61,386 nucleotides of DNA from Rahnella inusitata (GCF_003263515.1 NZ_JYDE01000005.1:1-61386); one strand, 5' to 3'; positions 35,878 to 44,691 are shown, counted from the first letter of the stretch. Numbers and translations: made by a program. Notes: generated by a model from the letters alone, not told the origin.

Positions 35878-36491
35878 CCGTGCTTCCCCTTTACGGTTTT
35901 CAGCATCCACAACGGATGAAAATCCTGATGATTGATCACCGGCAATAACAGGCATAAACCGAGCAACGCCCAGGTGCCGGGACCGGTGGTGATACTCACC
36001 AGTCCGGAGAGTTTGATGGCGGCGATGAGAATGCTGAGCAATGCCACTTCCGCCATGCTCCAGGGCGCGAGCCCCGCCAGCAGCCGCATCGTGGGCGCAA
36101 ACCCCGGTGCGGCTTTTCTCCGGCAGGCGTGAAACAGCACCCAACTCAGCAGCAGGATTTGCAGGCACGGGCAGACGATAATCAGCAATGCCACCGGAAT
36201 GGCCAGCGGTGAGGCGTAGCTGTGCGCCAGCGCCATCGCGGTTTCGGCTAATGTCGTCGCCTGCGACTGGCCGTGGAACTGGATCTCCAGCACAGGAAAC
36301 AGGTTGGCGATGATAAAAAACAGCGCCGCTGTCACCGTTAAGGCGAACCATTGTTCCAGACTCAGCCAGCTTCCCCGATACAGCACGGCCCGACAGCGCT
36401 GACACTGCGCCGCCTCGCCGGGCCGCACCGGTTTTCGGGTATAGAGGCTGTCGCAGTGTTTGCAAATGACCTGCTGCGGATAGATTTTCAT
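35874..36491 (-). CDS. pqiA: PqiA-like half protein 1
   Basis: 205-residue inner-membrane protein equivalent to the N-terminal half of E. coli PqiA, which is one chain of about 417 residues with two PqiA domains. An N-terminal zinc-ribbon-like segment (CKHC near residue 10, CQRC near 30) is followed by four helices (WFALTVTAALFFIIANLFPVLEIQ, LAIPVALLIIVCPCLQILLL, VALLSILIAAIKLSG and a last hydrophobic helix). The split into two genes is clean (ATGA), so it is not a frameshift product. Confidence 0.9.
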   Translation of the reverse strand: MKIYPQQVICKHCDSLYTRKPVRPGEAAQCQRCRAVLYRGSWLSLEQWFALTVTAALFFIIANLFPVLEIQFHGQSQATTLAETAMALAHSYASPLAIPVALLIIVCPCLQILLLSWVLFHACRRKAAPGFAPTMRLLAGLAPWSMAEVALLSILIAAIKLSGLVSITTGPGTWALLGLCLLLPVINHQDFHPLWMLKTVKGKHG

Positions 36492-36504
36492 CGAATAATC
36501 CTGC

Positions 36505-37167
36505 TTATTTCAGCTGGTCTTGCAGCTGTTCAGCGCCTTTGTCGAGGCCGGTTTCTGCTGCACTCAGCGCACCCCAGCTCGCGCCGATATTGAGCGAATT
36601 TGGATATTGCTTCGAGATATACGCCTTGAGCAGCTGGTTGGATGGTGCATCGTAAATTTCCACCGCATAACTCACCGAGCCGGTAAACGAGCCCTGTTTA
36701 CCACGCACGGATTGCACGATGTTGTAAGGGCCGCCCATCAGATCAAAGCGGGAGAACGTCCCGAGCACCGGCGTGGTGGTTTCGGCACCTGTGAGGGTCA
36801 GACGAATGCGCAGAGTGCCGGGCGTGATTGCGTTGGTCAGCGGAAAGTGCTCTCCAACGCTTTTGCCGAACGCCTGCTGCATGTAGGCCGCCAGCGCCTG
36901 TTTCTGCTCAGGCGAGACGTCGTCGAACTGCGCATCCGCGCCCTGATAAATCACCACCGGATCGAGGATCGCGCGCGAATATTTATTCCAGTCCGTCGGG
37001 GCGCTGAAGCTGTAAGCGATATGGCCGGACTCATCCTGAGTATCAGGTTTCATCTGGGAAGAAGAAGTGACCCCGGTGTAGGGCACAGGCTGGGTACTCG
37101 CGCACCCTGTGAGAAAAGCTAAAGAAATCAAAGCCGCCAGAGAATAGCCGTTTGTTAACGCAGACAT
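36505..37167 (-). CDS. DUF3313-family lipoprotein
   Basis: 220-residue protein with a lipobox AFLTGC (Cys at about residue 22). It has the DUF3313 pattern of an early aromatic segment TDWNKYSRAILDPVVIY, an alternating region rich in IRLTLTGAETTTPVLGT, and a C-terminal GASWGALSAAETGLDKGAE stretch. Function unknown; periplasmic, lipid-anchored. It is the first gene of the pqi-like operon, 13 bp before the first pqiA half, so it probably assists the PqiABC lipid transport machine. Confidence 0.82.
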   Translation of the reverse strand: MSALTNGYSLAALISLAFLTGCASTQPVPYTGVTSSSQMKPDTQDESGHIAYSFSAPTDWNKYSRAILDPVVIYQGADAQFDDVSPEQKQALAAYMQQAFGKSVGEHFPLTNAITPGTLRIRLTLTGAETTTPVLGTFSRFDLMGGPYNIVQSVRGKQGSFTGSVSYAVEIYDAPSNQLLKAYISKQYPNSLNIGASWGALSAAETGLDKGAEQLQDQLK

Positions 37168-37225
37168 TCGTCATACACCTTCTGTGAATAATCGTAGCGG
37201 GACGTCGGTTTACTTTTACATCAAA

Positions 37226-37292
37226 ACCGTACGGTACGGTATATTTATGAGTGATGACTTGAGTGATGTCAAGAAAATGTACATGCCGGTAC
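37226..37292. promoter_or_regulatory. GTAC-containing repeats upstream of the pqi-like operon
   Basis: ACCGTACGGTACGGT at 37226-37240 contains the perfect palindrome ACCGTACGGT, and GTACATGCCGGTAC at 37279-37292 contains two more GTAC cores. The cluster lies 60-125 bp before the DUF3313 start and looks like an operator for a TetR-type regulator not encoded nearby. Function inferred from symmetry only. Confidence 0.4.
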
Positions 37293-37372
37293 AGTTATCA
37301 AAAGATTTCAGGGCGGAACGTGTTAAATATCTTGAAAGAAAATGTGTAATTGTGTAAATAAAAGCGTCAAAC

Positions 37373-37391
37373 ATAATTGATAATCATTTTC
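37373..37391 (+). promoter_or_regulatory. Fur box upstream of the iron-chelate ABC operon
   Basis: ATAATTGATAATCATTTTC matches 14 of 19 positions of the consensus, including the full core GATAATCATT. It lies about 40 bp before the binding-protein start, so it probably overlaps its promoter. Confidence 0.72.
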
Positions 37392-37429
37392 ATTTAACTT
37401 GTTCTGCTTATCCTGGGAAACTGACTTTC

Positions 37430-38548
37430 ATGGCTGCACATACCTTTACTCTGCGCTCGCTCGCCTGCGCCTTGTCTTTTGCCACGGTGGCGCTCAGTGC
37501 GTCTGCTGTGGCGGAAATCCAAACCATCACCGATGTGATTGGCCGTCAGGTAAAAGTCGATCTGCCTGCCAAACGCGTAGTGGTGGGCTTTTACTTTGAA
37601 GATTACATGTCGGTTGGTGGCGAAAAAGCCTACGACTCGGTAGTGGGTATTTCACGCGAAGCGTGGGAAGGCTGGGTTCCGGCAAACTGGGAAATGCATG
37701 TTGCGCATCGCCCTTCGCTGAAAAACATTTCTGACGTGGGAGAAGTTGAAGCACAAAGTTTCTCGGTCGAGAAAGTGCTGAGCCTGAATCCGGATTTGCT
37801 GGTGCTGGCTGACTGGCAGTTTAAGGCGCTGGGGCTGGATGTGGAACGCATTGAGAAGCAGGGCATTCCGGTGGTGGTTATCGATTACAACGCGCAAACC
37901 GTGGAACGCCATGTGGCTTCGACCCGCGTGCTGGGTACACTGACCGGGCAAGAAGCGCGCGCGAACGAAATGGCCGATCTGTATGCGTCCTCGTTGAAAA
38001 ACGTCGCTGACCGCATAGCGGCTTCCGGCAAGCCGAAGCCAAAAGTGTACGTAGAATTTGGCAACAAAGGCCCGGAAGAATATTCCTTCACCTATGGCAA
38101 AAATATGTGGGGCGCTATGGCGACCGCGGCGGGTGGCGACAACATTGCTGCACCTTTCGTTGAGTGGTGGGGGCCGATTAACCCTGAGCAGGTGCTGGCC
38201 TCTAAGCCTGACGTGATTTTCATTTCTGGCCGTGAGAACAACAAGAATCCGTCGGCGCTGCCGATGGGCGTGGGCATCAGTAAAGCCGATGCGCGTGAGA
38301 AGCTGAAAGGTTTTGAGAATCGTCGCGGTTGGGCGGAGTTACCGGCGGTCAAAAACGGGCAGTTATACGGCGTTTATCAGGGCGCATCCCGCACGATTTC
38401 TGATTTCGCGATGGTGCAGTACATGGCGAAACAGCTTTATCCGGCGCAGTTTAAAGATATGGATCCGCTGGCGAACTACCTCAACTTCTACAAAAAATAT
38501 CTCCCTGTGACGCCGCAAGGCACGTTTGTGGTTGGTCTGAAAGACTGA
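37430..38548 (+). CDS. Periplasmic iron-chelate binding protein (FecB/BtuF-like)
   Basis: 372-residue cluster-A-III binding protein. Sec signal peptide covers about residues 1-29 (SASAVA before EIQTITDVIG). The mature part has the usual start (ITDVIGRQVKVDLPAKRVVV), the mid-helix region with NPDLLVLADWQ, and the C-terminal lobe (PDVIFISGRE, then NGQLYGVYQGASRTISDFAMVQYMAK). Fur box upstream, and permease and ATPase genes follow. The chelate is unknown; no receptor or synthesis gene is adjacent. A strong terminator-like hairpin separates it from the permease gene. Confidence 0.9.
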   Translation: MAAHTFTLRSLACALSFATVALSASAVAEIQTITDVIGRQVKVDLPAKRVVVGFYFEDYMSVGGEKAYDSVVGISREAWEGWVPANWEMHVAHRPSLKNISDVGEVEAQSFSVEKVLSLNPDLLVLADWQFKALGLDVERIEKQGIPVVVIDYNAQTVERHVASTRVLGTLTGQEARANEMADLYASSLKNVADRIAASGKPKPKVYVEFGNKGPEEYSFTYGKNMWGAMATAAGGDNIAAPFVEWWGPINPEQVLASKPDVIFISGRENNKNPSALPMGVGISKADAREKLKGFENRRGWAELPAVKNGQLYGVYQGASRTISDFAMVQYMAKQLYPAQFKDMDPLANYLNFYKKYLPVTPQGTFVVGLKD

Positions 38549-38568
38549 TTCCGATGTTGCGTCGTACC

Positions 38569-38606
38569 GAAGCGCTGCCTCTGAGCAGCGCTTCTTTCGT
38601 TTTTTG
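38569..38606 (+). terminator. Strong terminator-like hairpin inside the iron ABC operon
   Basis: GAAGCGCTGC (38569-38578) and GCAGCGCTTC (38585-38594) form a perfect 10-bp stem with a six-base loop, followed by TTTCGTTTTTT. It has full intrinsic-terminator form, yet lies between the binding-protein and permease genes. Partial readthrough would give excess binding protein over membrane parts. Confidence 0.85.
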
Positions 38607-38619
38607 AAAGGGGATTTTG

Positions 38620-39672
38620 ATGACTATTTCTGCCGATCGTAGTGAGGCGATTATTGCTCACCGCGCGCGTGAACGTAAGCGCTGGCGCTACGTGCTGTTA
38701 TTTCTGCTGATTACTGCCGTCAGTCTGGTATTCGATATCGCTACCGGCCCGTCGATGTTGTCGCCTTCTGAAGTCATCCGCTCACTGACCGGCATCGGCG
38801 AACGCGCGGCAATGACCGACGCGATTGTGCGTGAATTCCGCTTACCGATGGCGCTGATGGCGCTGGTGGTGGGTGCCGCACTCGGCGCGGGTGGCGCTCA
38901 GATGCAGATATTGCTCAACAACCCGATGGCCAGCCCGTATACGCTCGGCATGGCAGCGGCAGCTGGTTTCGGTGCAGCGCTGAGCCTGGCGTTTGGCGGA
39001 TTCGGTCTGCACCCGATGATTTCCGTGCCGATTGGCGCGTTTATCTTTTCAATGATTGCCGCGCTGTTTCTCTTCATGCTGGCCTCAATGCGCACGGTCA
39101 GAACCGAGACCATCATTCTTGGCGGCATTGCGCTGCTGTTCCTTTTCCAATCGCTGCTGTCGCTGATACAGTTTTTGTCATCGCCAGAACTCTCGCAGCA
39201 GATCCTTTTCTGGCTGTTCGGCAGCCTGACCAAAGCGACGTGGCCGACGCTGGCGCTGACCGCAGTCGTCACGCTGGTGTGCTGCCTGATGCTGATGGCG
39301 GATTCGTGGAAACTGGCGGCGCTGCGCATGGGGGAAATGCGGGCACTGAGCCTTGGCGTTAACGTCCGGCAACTGCGGATGAAAATCCTGATTATCGTGG
39401 CGGTGATGACGGCGACGGCGACCAGCTTCGTCGGTGTCATCGGCTTTATCGGGCTGGTCGCGCCGCACATTGCCCGCATGGTGGTGGGTGAAGATCAGCG
39501 TTTCTCCTTGCCGATGTCGGTGCTGGCTGGCGCGCTGATGCTTTCGGCAGCGTCGGTGTTGTCTAAGTCGATCGTTCCCGGCGCGTTATTCCCGGTGGGT
39601 ATTGTGACGGCGATTGTCGGCGTGCCGTTCCTGCTTTGGCTGATCTTTGCGCCGCGCAGGAGAACCCTATGA
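38620..39672 (+). CDS. FecCD-family iron-chelate ABC permease
   Basis: 350-residue membrane protein with about ten helices and family landmarks: RLPMALMALVVGAALGAGGAQMQILLNNPMASPYTLGMAAAAGFGA (about residues 70-115) and FVGVIGFIGLVAPHIARMVVG (about 267-287). The ATG at 38620 has AAAGGGG at 38607-38613. A single permease gene is present, so it should form a homodimer (BtuC-like). ATGA overlap with the ATPase gene. Confidence 0.92.
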   Translation: MTISADRSEAIIAHRARERKRWRYVLLFLLITAVSLVFDIATGPSMLSPSEVIRSLTGIGERAAMTDAIVREFRLPMALMALVVGAALGAGGAQMQILLNNPMASPYTLGMAAAAGFGAALSLAFGGFGLHPMISVPIGAFIFSMIAALFLFMLASMRTVRTETIILGGIALLFLFQSLLSLIQFLSSPELSQQILFWLFGSLTKATWPTLALTAVVTLVCCLMLMADSWKLAALRMGEMRALSLGVNVRQLRMKILIIVAVMTATATSFVGVIGFIGLVAPHIARMVVGEDQRFSLPMSVLAGALMLSAASVLSKSIVPGALFPVGIVTAIVGVPFLLWLIFAPRRRTL

Positions 39673-40451
39673 TTGAGCTTGAAAACGTCGGTATTCACCG
39701 GCAGGGGCGCAGCATTCTCGGCGGAGTGAGTACGCAGCTGGATGCCGGTAAAATTCATGTCATTATCGGCCCGAACGGCACGGGAAAAACCACGCTGCTG
39801 AACGCGATGTTTGGTGAACTGACGCTGGCAGAAGGGCAGATACAGTGTGGCGATCAACGCTTATTGCCGGGGAAAGTGCGCGGTAAATCGCTGCATGGCT
39901 GGCGCGACACAATTGCCTATCTGCCGCAGGACACCACTGCCGATATCGATCTGACGGTGCTGGAAGTGGTGGTGCTCGGTCGTCTCGGTAAGCTTTCATT
40001 GCACATTGACGATGATACGCTGGATGCCGCGATGCAGCGGCTCGAGCAGGCGGGTATCGCGCATCTGGCTGGCCGTGAAATTGCTTCGCTGAGCGGCGGG
40101 CAGCGGCAGATGGTGCTATTTGCACAGGTGATGATGCGCGAGCCGAAAGTGATGTTGCTGGACGAACCGGTCAGCGCGCTGGATCTAAAGCATCAGATTT
40201 CATTGCTGAATCTGGTACGACGTGAAACCCGCGCGCGTGGTTGGGTCACCGTGATCGTACTGCACGACCTCAATCTGGCCTGTCAGTATGCCGATAACTT
40301 ACTGGTGATCGCACAGGGCAAAATTCAGGCAGCAGGCACGCCGCGGGAAGTCATCACAGCAGAACTTATCGCCCAAACCTATGGCGTCGAAGTTGAGGTG
40401 TTGCAGGACCGTCTGGGTAATCCGGTGATTCAGCCGGTGAGCGGAGGGTAA
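39669..40451 (+). CDS. Iron-chelate ABC transporter ATPase (FepC/FecE-like)
   Basis: 260-residue nucleotide-binding subunit. Walker A is GPNGTGKTT (near residue 35), the Q-loop area is AYLPQDTTADID, the signature is LSGGQRQMVLFAQVM, Walker B is VMLLDEPVSALD and the H-loop is LHD. The start overlaps the permease stop. It completes the importer and faces the convergent sugar symporter gene. Confidence 0.92.
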   Translation: MIELENVGIHRQGRSILGGVSTQLDAGKIHVIIGPNGTGKTTLLNAMFGELTLAEGQIQCGDQRLLPGKVRGKSLHGWRDTIAYLPQDTTADIDLTVLEVVVLGRLGKLSLHIDDDTLDAAMQRLEQAGIAHLAGREIASLSGGQRQMVLFAQVMMREPKVMLLDEPVSALDLKHQISLLNLVRRETRARGWVTVIVLHDLNLACQYADNLLVIAQGKIQAAGTPREVITAELIAQTYGVEVEVLQDRLGNPVIQPVSGG

Positions 40452-40470
40452 GAGAGGGCTTCACAGTGGC

Positions 40471-40496
40471 GGCAGAGAGCGCATCCTTGCGCTGCC
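40471..40496. terminator. Hairpin between convergent ATPase and symporter genes
   Basis: GGCA and GCGCA pair with TGCGC and TGCC around a TCCT loop, with a four-base bulge. It has no T-tract on either strand but lies in the 51-bp gap between two converging genes. Confidence 0.3.
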
Positions 40497-40502
40497 AATC
40501 CC

Positions 40503-41960
40503 TTAACTGCCCGACTGTTGCGGGGCAGGGTCATCCTGTAGATTCTTTTTAAAATGCTTTTCGATCTGTTCCAGCGTTTTGCCCTGGGTTTCCGGGGCGA
40601 AAATGATGGCGAATATCCCGCCGCCGACGCCGATGGCGGCGAAGGTGAAGAAGGACATCGTCAGCCCGAAGGTTTCCAGCAGTATCGGGAACATGAAGGC
40701 AATCGAGAAGTTGGTCATCTGCATGGCGAATACAGAGATGCCGTTCGCCATACCGCGGATGCGCATCGGGAACATCTCCGACAGCAACAACCAGGTGACC
40801 GGCGACAGCGCGCCCTGCTGGAAGCTCAGGAAGATCAGCATTCCGCCCAACACCAGATAACTGCGCACCACGTCAGGATGGCCGTTTACCGTTTCCGGCA
40901 TCAGCCAGGTGACCAGACCGATAGCGAGCAGCGTACAGGTACACCCGATTTGCCCGGTCAGCAACAGCGGACGGCGACCAAAACGGCTAAGCAACATAAT
41001 GCCGACAAATGTCATGATCACCGAAATCACGCCGTTGGCGATGGTCGCGAGCAGGGCGGCGTTGGTGCTCAGACCTGTTGCCTGCAACATCGTTGGCGCA
41101 TAGAACATAATGGTGTTCACGCCAGACAGCTGCTGGAGCATGGCGATACCAATGCCCAGCGCAACCAGACGTTTCATCCATACCGAAATCGTTTTCTGGC
41201 GGCGGCTGTGCTTCTCACTTTTCGAATCCATCGACTTGCGGATTTCGCCCAACTCTTTCTCCACGCGGCCCGATTTACGCGTACGCTCCAGCACATCGCG
41301 TGCTTCACGATAGCGGCCATGCATGGCGTACCAGCGCGGCGTATCCGGCAGGAACAGCATGCCGACCCACAGGATCACCGCCGGAACACAGGCAACGCCG
41401 AGCATCCAGCGCCATGTGGTTTCACCGCCCCAGACTTCGTTTATCGCCGCGTTACTGGTGTATGCGATCAACTGCCCAGAGACGATCATCAGCTCCTGTA
41501 ACGTGACAAATTGCCACCGGCGGTTAGACGGCACGATTTCGGCGATATAGATTGGCACAATCGCCGCCGCGCCGCCCACCGCCAGCCCCAGAATGAAGCG
41601 GAACATGATCATCAGCTCAACGTTCGGCGCCATGGCGCAGCCCAGCGAGCCCGCCATGAATATCAGCGCCATCGCGAGGATGATTTTTTTACGCCCGAAG
41701 CGGTCAGCGAAACGCCCGGCAAAGATGGCGCCTACTGCTGAACCGAGGATCAGGAAACTGGTGACCATCCCGGTGGTTAATGATGTCAGATGCAGGTCGT
41801 GCTTCATGAACAGCAAAGCACCGGCAATCACGCCGGTATCGTAGCCAAACAGCAAACCCCCTAAAGTGGCAATAAAGGCAATCACTTTTACCAGCGGTTC
41901 AGTGGGCTGCGAGGCTTTTGCCCCATCATTCCGACCGCCGCTGTTTATTTTCTCAGTCAC
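40503..41960 (-). CDS. MFS sugar:proton symporter (GalP/XylE/IolT-like)
   Basis: 485-residue sugar-porter-family protein with 12 helices. Typical motifs are GGLLFGYDTGVIAGAL in helix 1, GRFADRFGRKK in loop 2-3, PIYIAEIVPSNRRW in helix 4-5, PDTPRWYAMHGR before the central loop, QQLSGVNTIMFYAPTM in helix 7 and PETQGKTLEQIE at the end. The start is GTG at 41960 with AGGGAG six bases upstream. A CRP-like site is centred about 45 bp upstream, in keeping with a catabolite-controlled sugar carrier. The sugar is unknown. Confidence 0.9.
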   Translation of the reverse strand: MTEKINSGGRNDGAKASQPTEPLVKVIAFIATLGGLLFGYDTGVIAGALLFMKHDLHLTSLTTGMVTSFLILGSAVGAIFAGRFADRFGRKKIILAMALIFMAGSLGCAMAPNVELMIMFRFILGLAVGGAAAIVPIYIAEIVPSNRRWQFVTLQELMIVSGQLIAYTSNAAINEVWGGETTWRWMLGVACVPAVILWVGMLFLPDTPRWYAMHGRYREARDVLERTRKSGRVEKELGEIRKSMDSKSEKHSRRQKTISVWMKRLVALGIGIAMLQQLSGVNTIMFYAPTMLQATGLSTNAALLATIANGVISVIMTFVGIMLLSRFGRRPLLLTGQIGCTCTLLAIGLVTWLMPETVNGHPDVVRSYLVLGGMLIFLSFQQGALSPVTWLLLSEMFPMRIRGMANGISVFAMQMTNFSIAFMFPILLETFGLTMSFFTFAAIGVGGGIFAIIFAPETQGKTLEQIEKHFKKNLQDDPAPQQSGS

Positions 41961-41997
41961 AGATGCTCCCTAAACATTACTCTCATTATGGTTATTG

Positions 41998-42013
41998 TGT
42001 GATACAGATCACG
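41998..42013. promoter_or_regulatory. CRP site upstream of the sugar symporter
   Basis: TGTGATACAGATCACG matches the TGTGA-N6-TCACA core at 9 of 10 positions. It lies 38-53 bp before the GTG start of the symporter. Confidence 0.65.
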
Positions 42014-42143
42014 CCATAATAATTTAACGCATAATCAGGATTTTGACAGGAAACCAGTGAAATGAAGGAAAACGGACAAAGGTTGACCGTTTTTTTACGG
42101 GGAAGGGCTTAACTTTTTTGGGGCTTTATATTCATGAGATTTA

Positions 42144-42157
42144 TTGATCAGATTAAA
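42144..42157 (+). promoter_or_regulatory. Weak FNR-like site upstream of dmsA
   Basis: TTGATCAGATTAAA matches TTGAT-N4-ATCAA at 8 of 10 positions, about 155 bp before the dmsA-like start. FNR control would fit an anaerobic reductase; the distance is longer than usual. Confidence 0.35.
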
Positions 42158-42309
42158 TAAATATTTGCCTGAAATATTACCTGTGCAGAAAAGATGGCAA
42201 GACAACTATATTTACCCAAAAGTGAGTAATAAAGAGCATTGACTTGATATCCCACAAAGAAGAATTTGGGTTAAGCGTGGGATGATTTATTTTTTTCCGA
42301 GTCAATGTT

Positions 42310-44691
42310 ATGAAAAATATAGATAAAAGTGACATCATTTCACACGTCACGCGGCGTGATTTTGTCAAAGTGAGTAGTATGGTGGCTGCGCTTCCACTGG
42401 TTGGATTTAAATTCGCGCATGCGGCAGAGAAATCCGCTCTTACTCCTTCAGGTGTATCTCCGCTTCCGGTAAATGTCATCCCGACTTGCAGTACTTTCGA
42501 CTGCGGCGGTAAATGCGATATCCGTGCGCATGTGCAGGATGGCGCAGTCATTCAGATTACGACGCGGCCCGATGCCGAGCTTGATCCGCAAATGCCGGTG
42601 ATGCGTGCCTGCGTCCGTGGCCGCAGTTACCGCAAATTTGTTTACCATCCGGATCGTCTGAAGTATCCGATGAAACGCGTGGGTAAACGCGGCGAGGGTA
42701 AATTCGTGCGGATCAGCTGGGATGAAGCCACGACGCTTATCGCCGAAAATCTCCAGCGCATTACCCAAAAATATGGCCCGTCATCGCGTTATGTGCATGT
42801 GGGAACGGCCGTCAGCGGCGGCACGTTTTCCGGCGATACCATGGCCCGCCGCTTGCTGAATCTGACCGGTGGTCATCTCGGCTATTATCATTCCGTGAGT
42901 ATGGGCAACACGGCCGCCGCGACGCCTTACACTTACGGCACGGCTGCCAGCGGTAACTCGCTGGATACGCTGGTCGACACGCCACTGGTGATCCTGTGGG
43001 GCCATAATCCGACAGAAACGATTTTTGGTCACACCAATCACTATTTCCAGCAGATGAAGCAAAACGGTACCCGCTTCATTGTGGTGGATCCGCGCTATTC
43101 CGACACTGCGTCGTCTCTGGCTGATGAATGGATCCCGTTGCGTCCATCAACCGATAACGCGCTGATGGATGCGATGATGTACGTCATCATCACCGAAAAT
43201 CTGCATGATAAAACCTTTATCGAACGTTATACGCTTGGGTTTGACGAAACTTCCATGCCCGAAGGGGTGCCGGCGAACGAATCGCTGGTAGCGTATCTGA
43301 CAGGCGCGAAAGACGGCGTCAAAAAAACACCAGAGTGGGCGGAAGTCATAACTCATGTTCCTGCGCAAACCATTCGCCAGCTGGCTCGTGACTACGCAAC
43401 GACCAAACCGGCGGCACTGATCCAGGGCTGGGGACCGCAACGACATAACTGTGGCGAACGCACCGCACGCGGTTCAACGCTGCTGGCGACCATTACCGGC
43501 AATGTGGGCATTAAAGGCGGCTGGGCGGGCGGCTACGGCGGTATCGGTAACCGTAAATTCACCACGGGACCGGAGATGCCGGATAATCCGGTGAAACAAA
43601 AAATCTCAGTAATGAACTGGGTGCAGGCCGCGGATGATGCGAGTCAGGTGACGCCGCAGGTCGGACTGACCGGCGGGGAGAAACTCGACAGCAATATCCG
43701 TATCCTTTTCTCGCTTGCGGGGAATTATCTGGCGAATCAGAACCCGGATATTCATCAGGCCACCAAAGTGCTGGAAGATGAATCCAAAATTGAATTCATT
43801 GTTGCCAGTGATCTTTACCTCACCCCAAGCGCGAAATATGTCGATCTGCTGCTGCCTGAAACCAGTTTTATGGAACGCTGGAATATCGGCGAAACCTGGG
43901 GCACCGGCAATTACCTGATGTTATCCGAAAAACTGATCGAGCCGCCCTTTGAAAGCCGGTCGGATTACGACTGGTTGCGCGAAGTAGCAGCCAAGCTGGG
44001 TGTCGAAAAGGAATTCAGCCAGGGACGTACAGAGAAAGAATGGATTGCCCACATTTGGGAAAATACCCGCCAGGCAATGCCAGATGAAAAACTGCCGACC
44101 TTTGAGCAACTGCAGGTGACGCGCCGTCATCTGTTTAAAAGCGAACCCTATATCGCGTTTGAAGCCAATATCCGCGATCACAAAAATCATCCTTTCCTGA
44201 CGCCTTCAGGGAAAATCGAGATTTTCTCCCGCCGTCTTTATGACATGCACAACCCGGAAATTCCGGCGCTCTCGCATTACGTGCCTGCTCATGAAGGGCC
44301 GGAAGATGCACTCGCTAAAAAATTCCCGTTGCAGCTGATTACCTGGAAAGGCAAAAACCGCGCGAACTCTACGCAATATGCCAACCCGTGGTTGCAGGAA
44401 GTTCAGGTACAAAAATTATGGATCAACCCGGCTGATGCACAGCAGCGCGGCATTGCGCAGGGCGACAGCGTGCGTATTCACAATGATCGCGGAGTAACGC
44501 AAATTCCGGCGGAAGTCACGCAGCGAATTATGCCCGGCGTGGTGGCTATGCAGGCCGGTGCCTGGTGGCAGCCAGATGCTAACGGTGTCGATCACGGCGG
44601 TTGCGCCAACGTACTCAGTTCCGCGCGTATCACCGCGCTGGCAAAAGGGAATTCCCATCAAACCATGCTTGTGGAGGTTGTTAAAGCATGA
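42310..44691 (+). CDS. dmsA: DMSO/selenate-reductase-type molybdopterin oxidoreductase, catalytic subunit (DmsA-like)
   Basis: 793-residue periplasmic reductase of the DMSO reductase family. A Tat signal (TRRDFVKVSSMVAALPLVG, about residues 14-32) leads into the [4Fe-4S] cluster FS0 with C60, C65, C69 and C101. DmsA-like runs follow: RGRSYRKFVYHPDRLKYPMKRVGKRGEGKF (about 103-132), the presumed Mo-ligand serine in YYHSVSMGN (about 192-200), WGHNPTET, VDPRYSDT and QGWGPQRHNCGE. The C-terminal dinucleotide-binding domain ends normally. The preferred acceptor (DMSO, TMAO, selenate or another oxide) cannot be told. Overlaps dmsB by ATGA. Confidence 0.9.
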   Translation: MKNIDKSDIISHVTRRDFVKVSSMVAALPLVGFKFAHAAEKSALTPSGVSPLPVNVIPTCSTFDCGGKCDIRAHVQDGAVIQITTRPDAELDPQMPVMRACVRGRSYRKFVYHPDRLKYPMKRVGKRGEGKFVRISWDEATTLIAENLQRITQKYGPSSRYVHVGTAVSGGTFSGDTMARRLLNLTGGHLGYYHSVSMGNTAAATPYTYGTAASGNSLDTLVDTPLVILWGHNPTETIFGHTNHYFQQMKQNGTRFIVVDPRYSDTASSLADEWIPLRPSTDNALMDAMMYVIITENLHDKTFIERYTLGFDETSMPEGVPANESLVAYLTGAKDGVKKTPEWAEVITHVPAQTIRQLARDYATTKPAALIQGWGPQRHNCGERTARGSTLLATITGNVGIKGGWAGGYGGIGNRKFTTGPEMPDNPVKQKISVMNWVQAADDASQVTPQVGLTGGEKLDSNIRILFSLAGNYLANQNPDIHQATKVLEDESKIEFIVASDLYLTPSAKYVDLLLPETSFMERWNIGETWGTGNYLMLSEKLIEPPFESRSDYDWLREVAAKLGVEKEFSQGRTEKEWIAHIWENTRQAMPDEKLPTFEQLQVTRRHLFKSEPYIAFEANIRDHKNHPFLTPSGKIEIFSRRLYDMHNPEIPALSHYVPAHEGPEDALAKKFPLQLITWKGKNRANSTQYANPWLQEVQVQKLWINPADAQQRGIAQGDSVRIHNDRGVTQIPAEVTQRIMPGVVAMQAGAWWQPDANGVDHGGCANVLSSARITALAKGNSHQTMLVEVVKA

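Larger units (their letters stand above)
41961..42309. other. Divergent promoter region between the sugar symporter and dms-like operon
   Basis: 349 bases without a gene, AT-rich towards the dms side. It contains a CRP-like site (41998-42013) and a weak FNR-like site (42144-42157). Confidence 0.5.

Noticed and set aside
35878-36465. N-terminal extension of the second pqiA half
   Set aside because: This part is the out-of-frame shadow of the first pqiA half; the true start is the ATGA-overlapping ATG at 35877.
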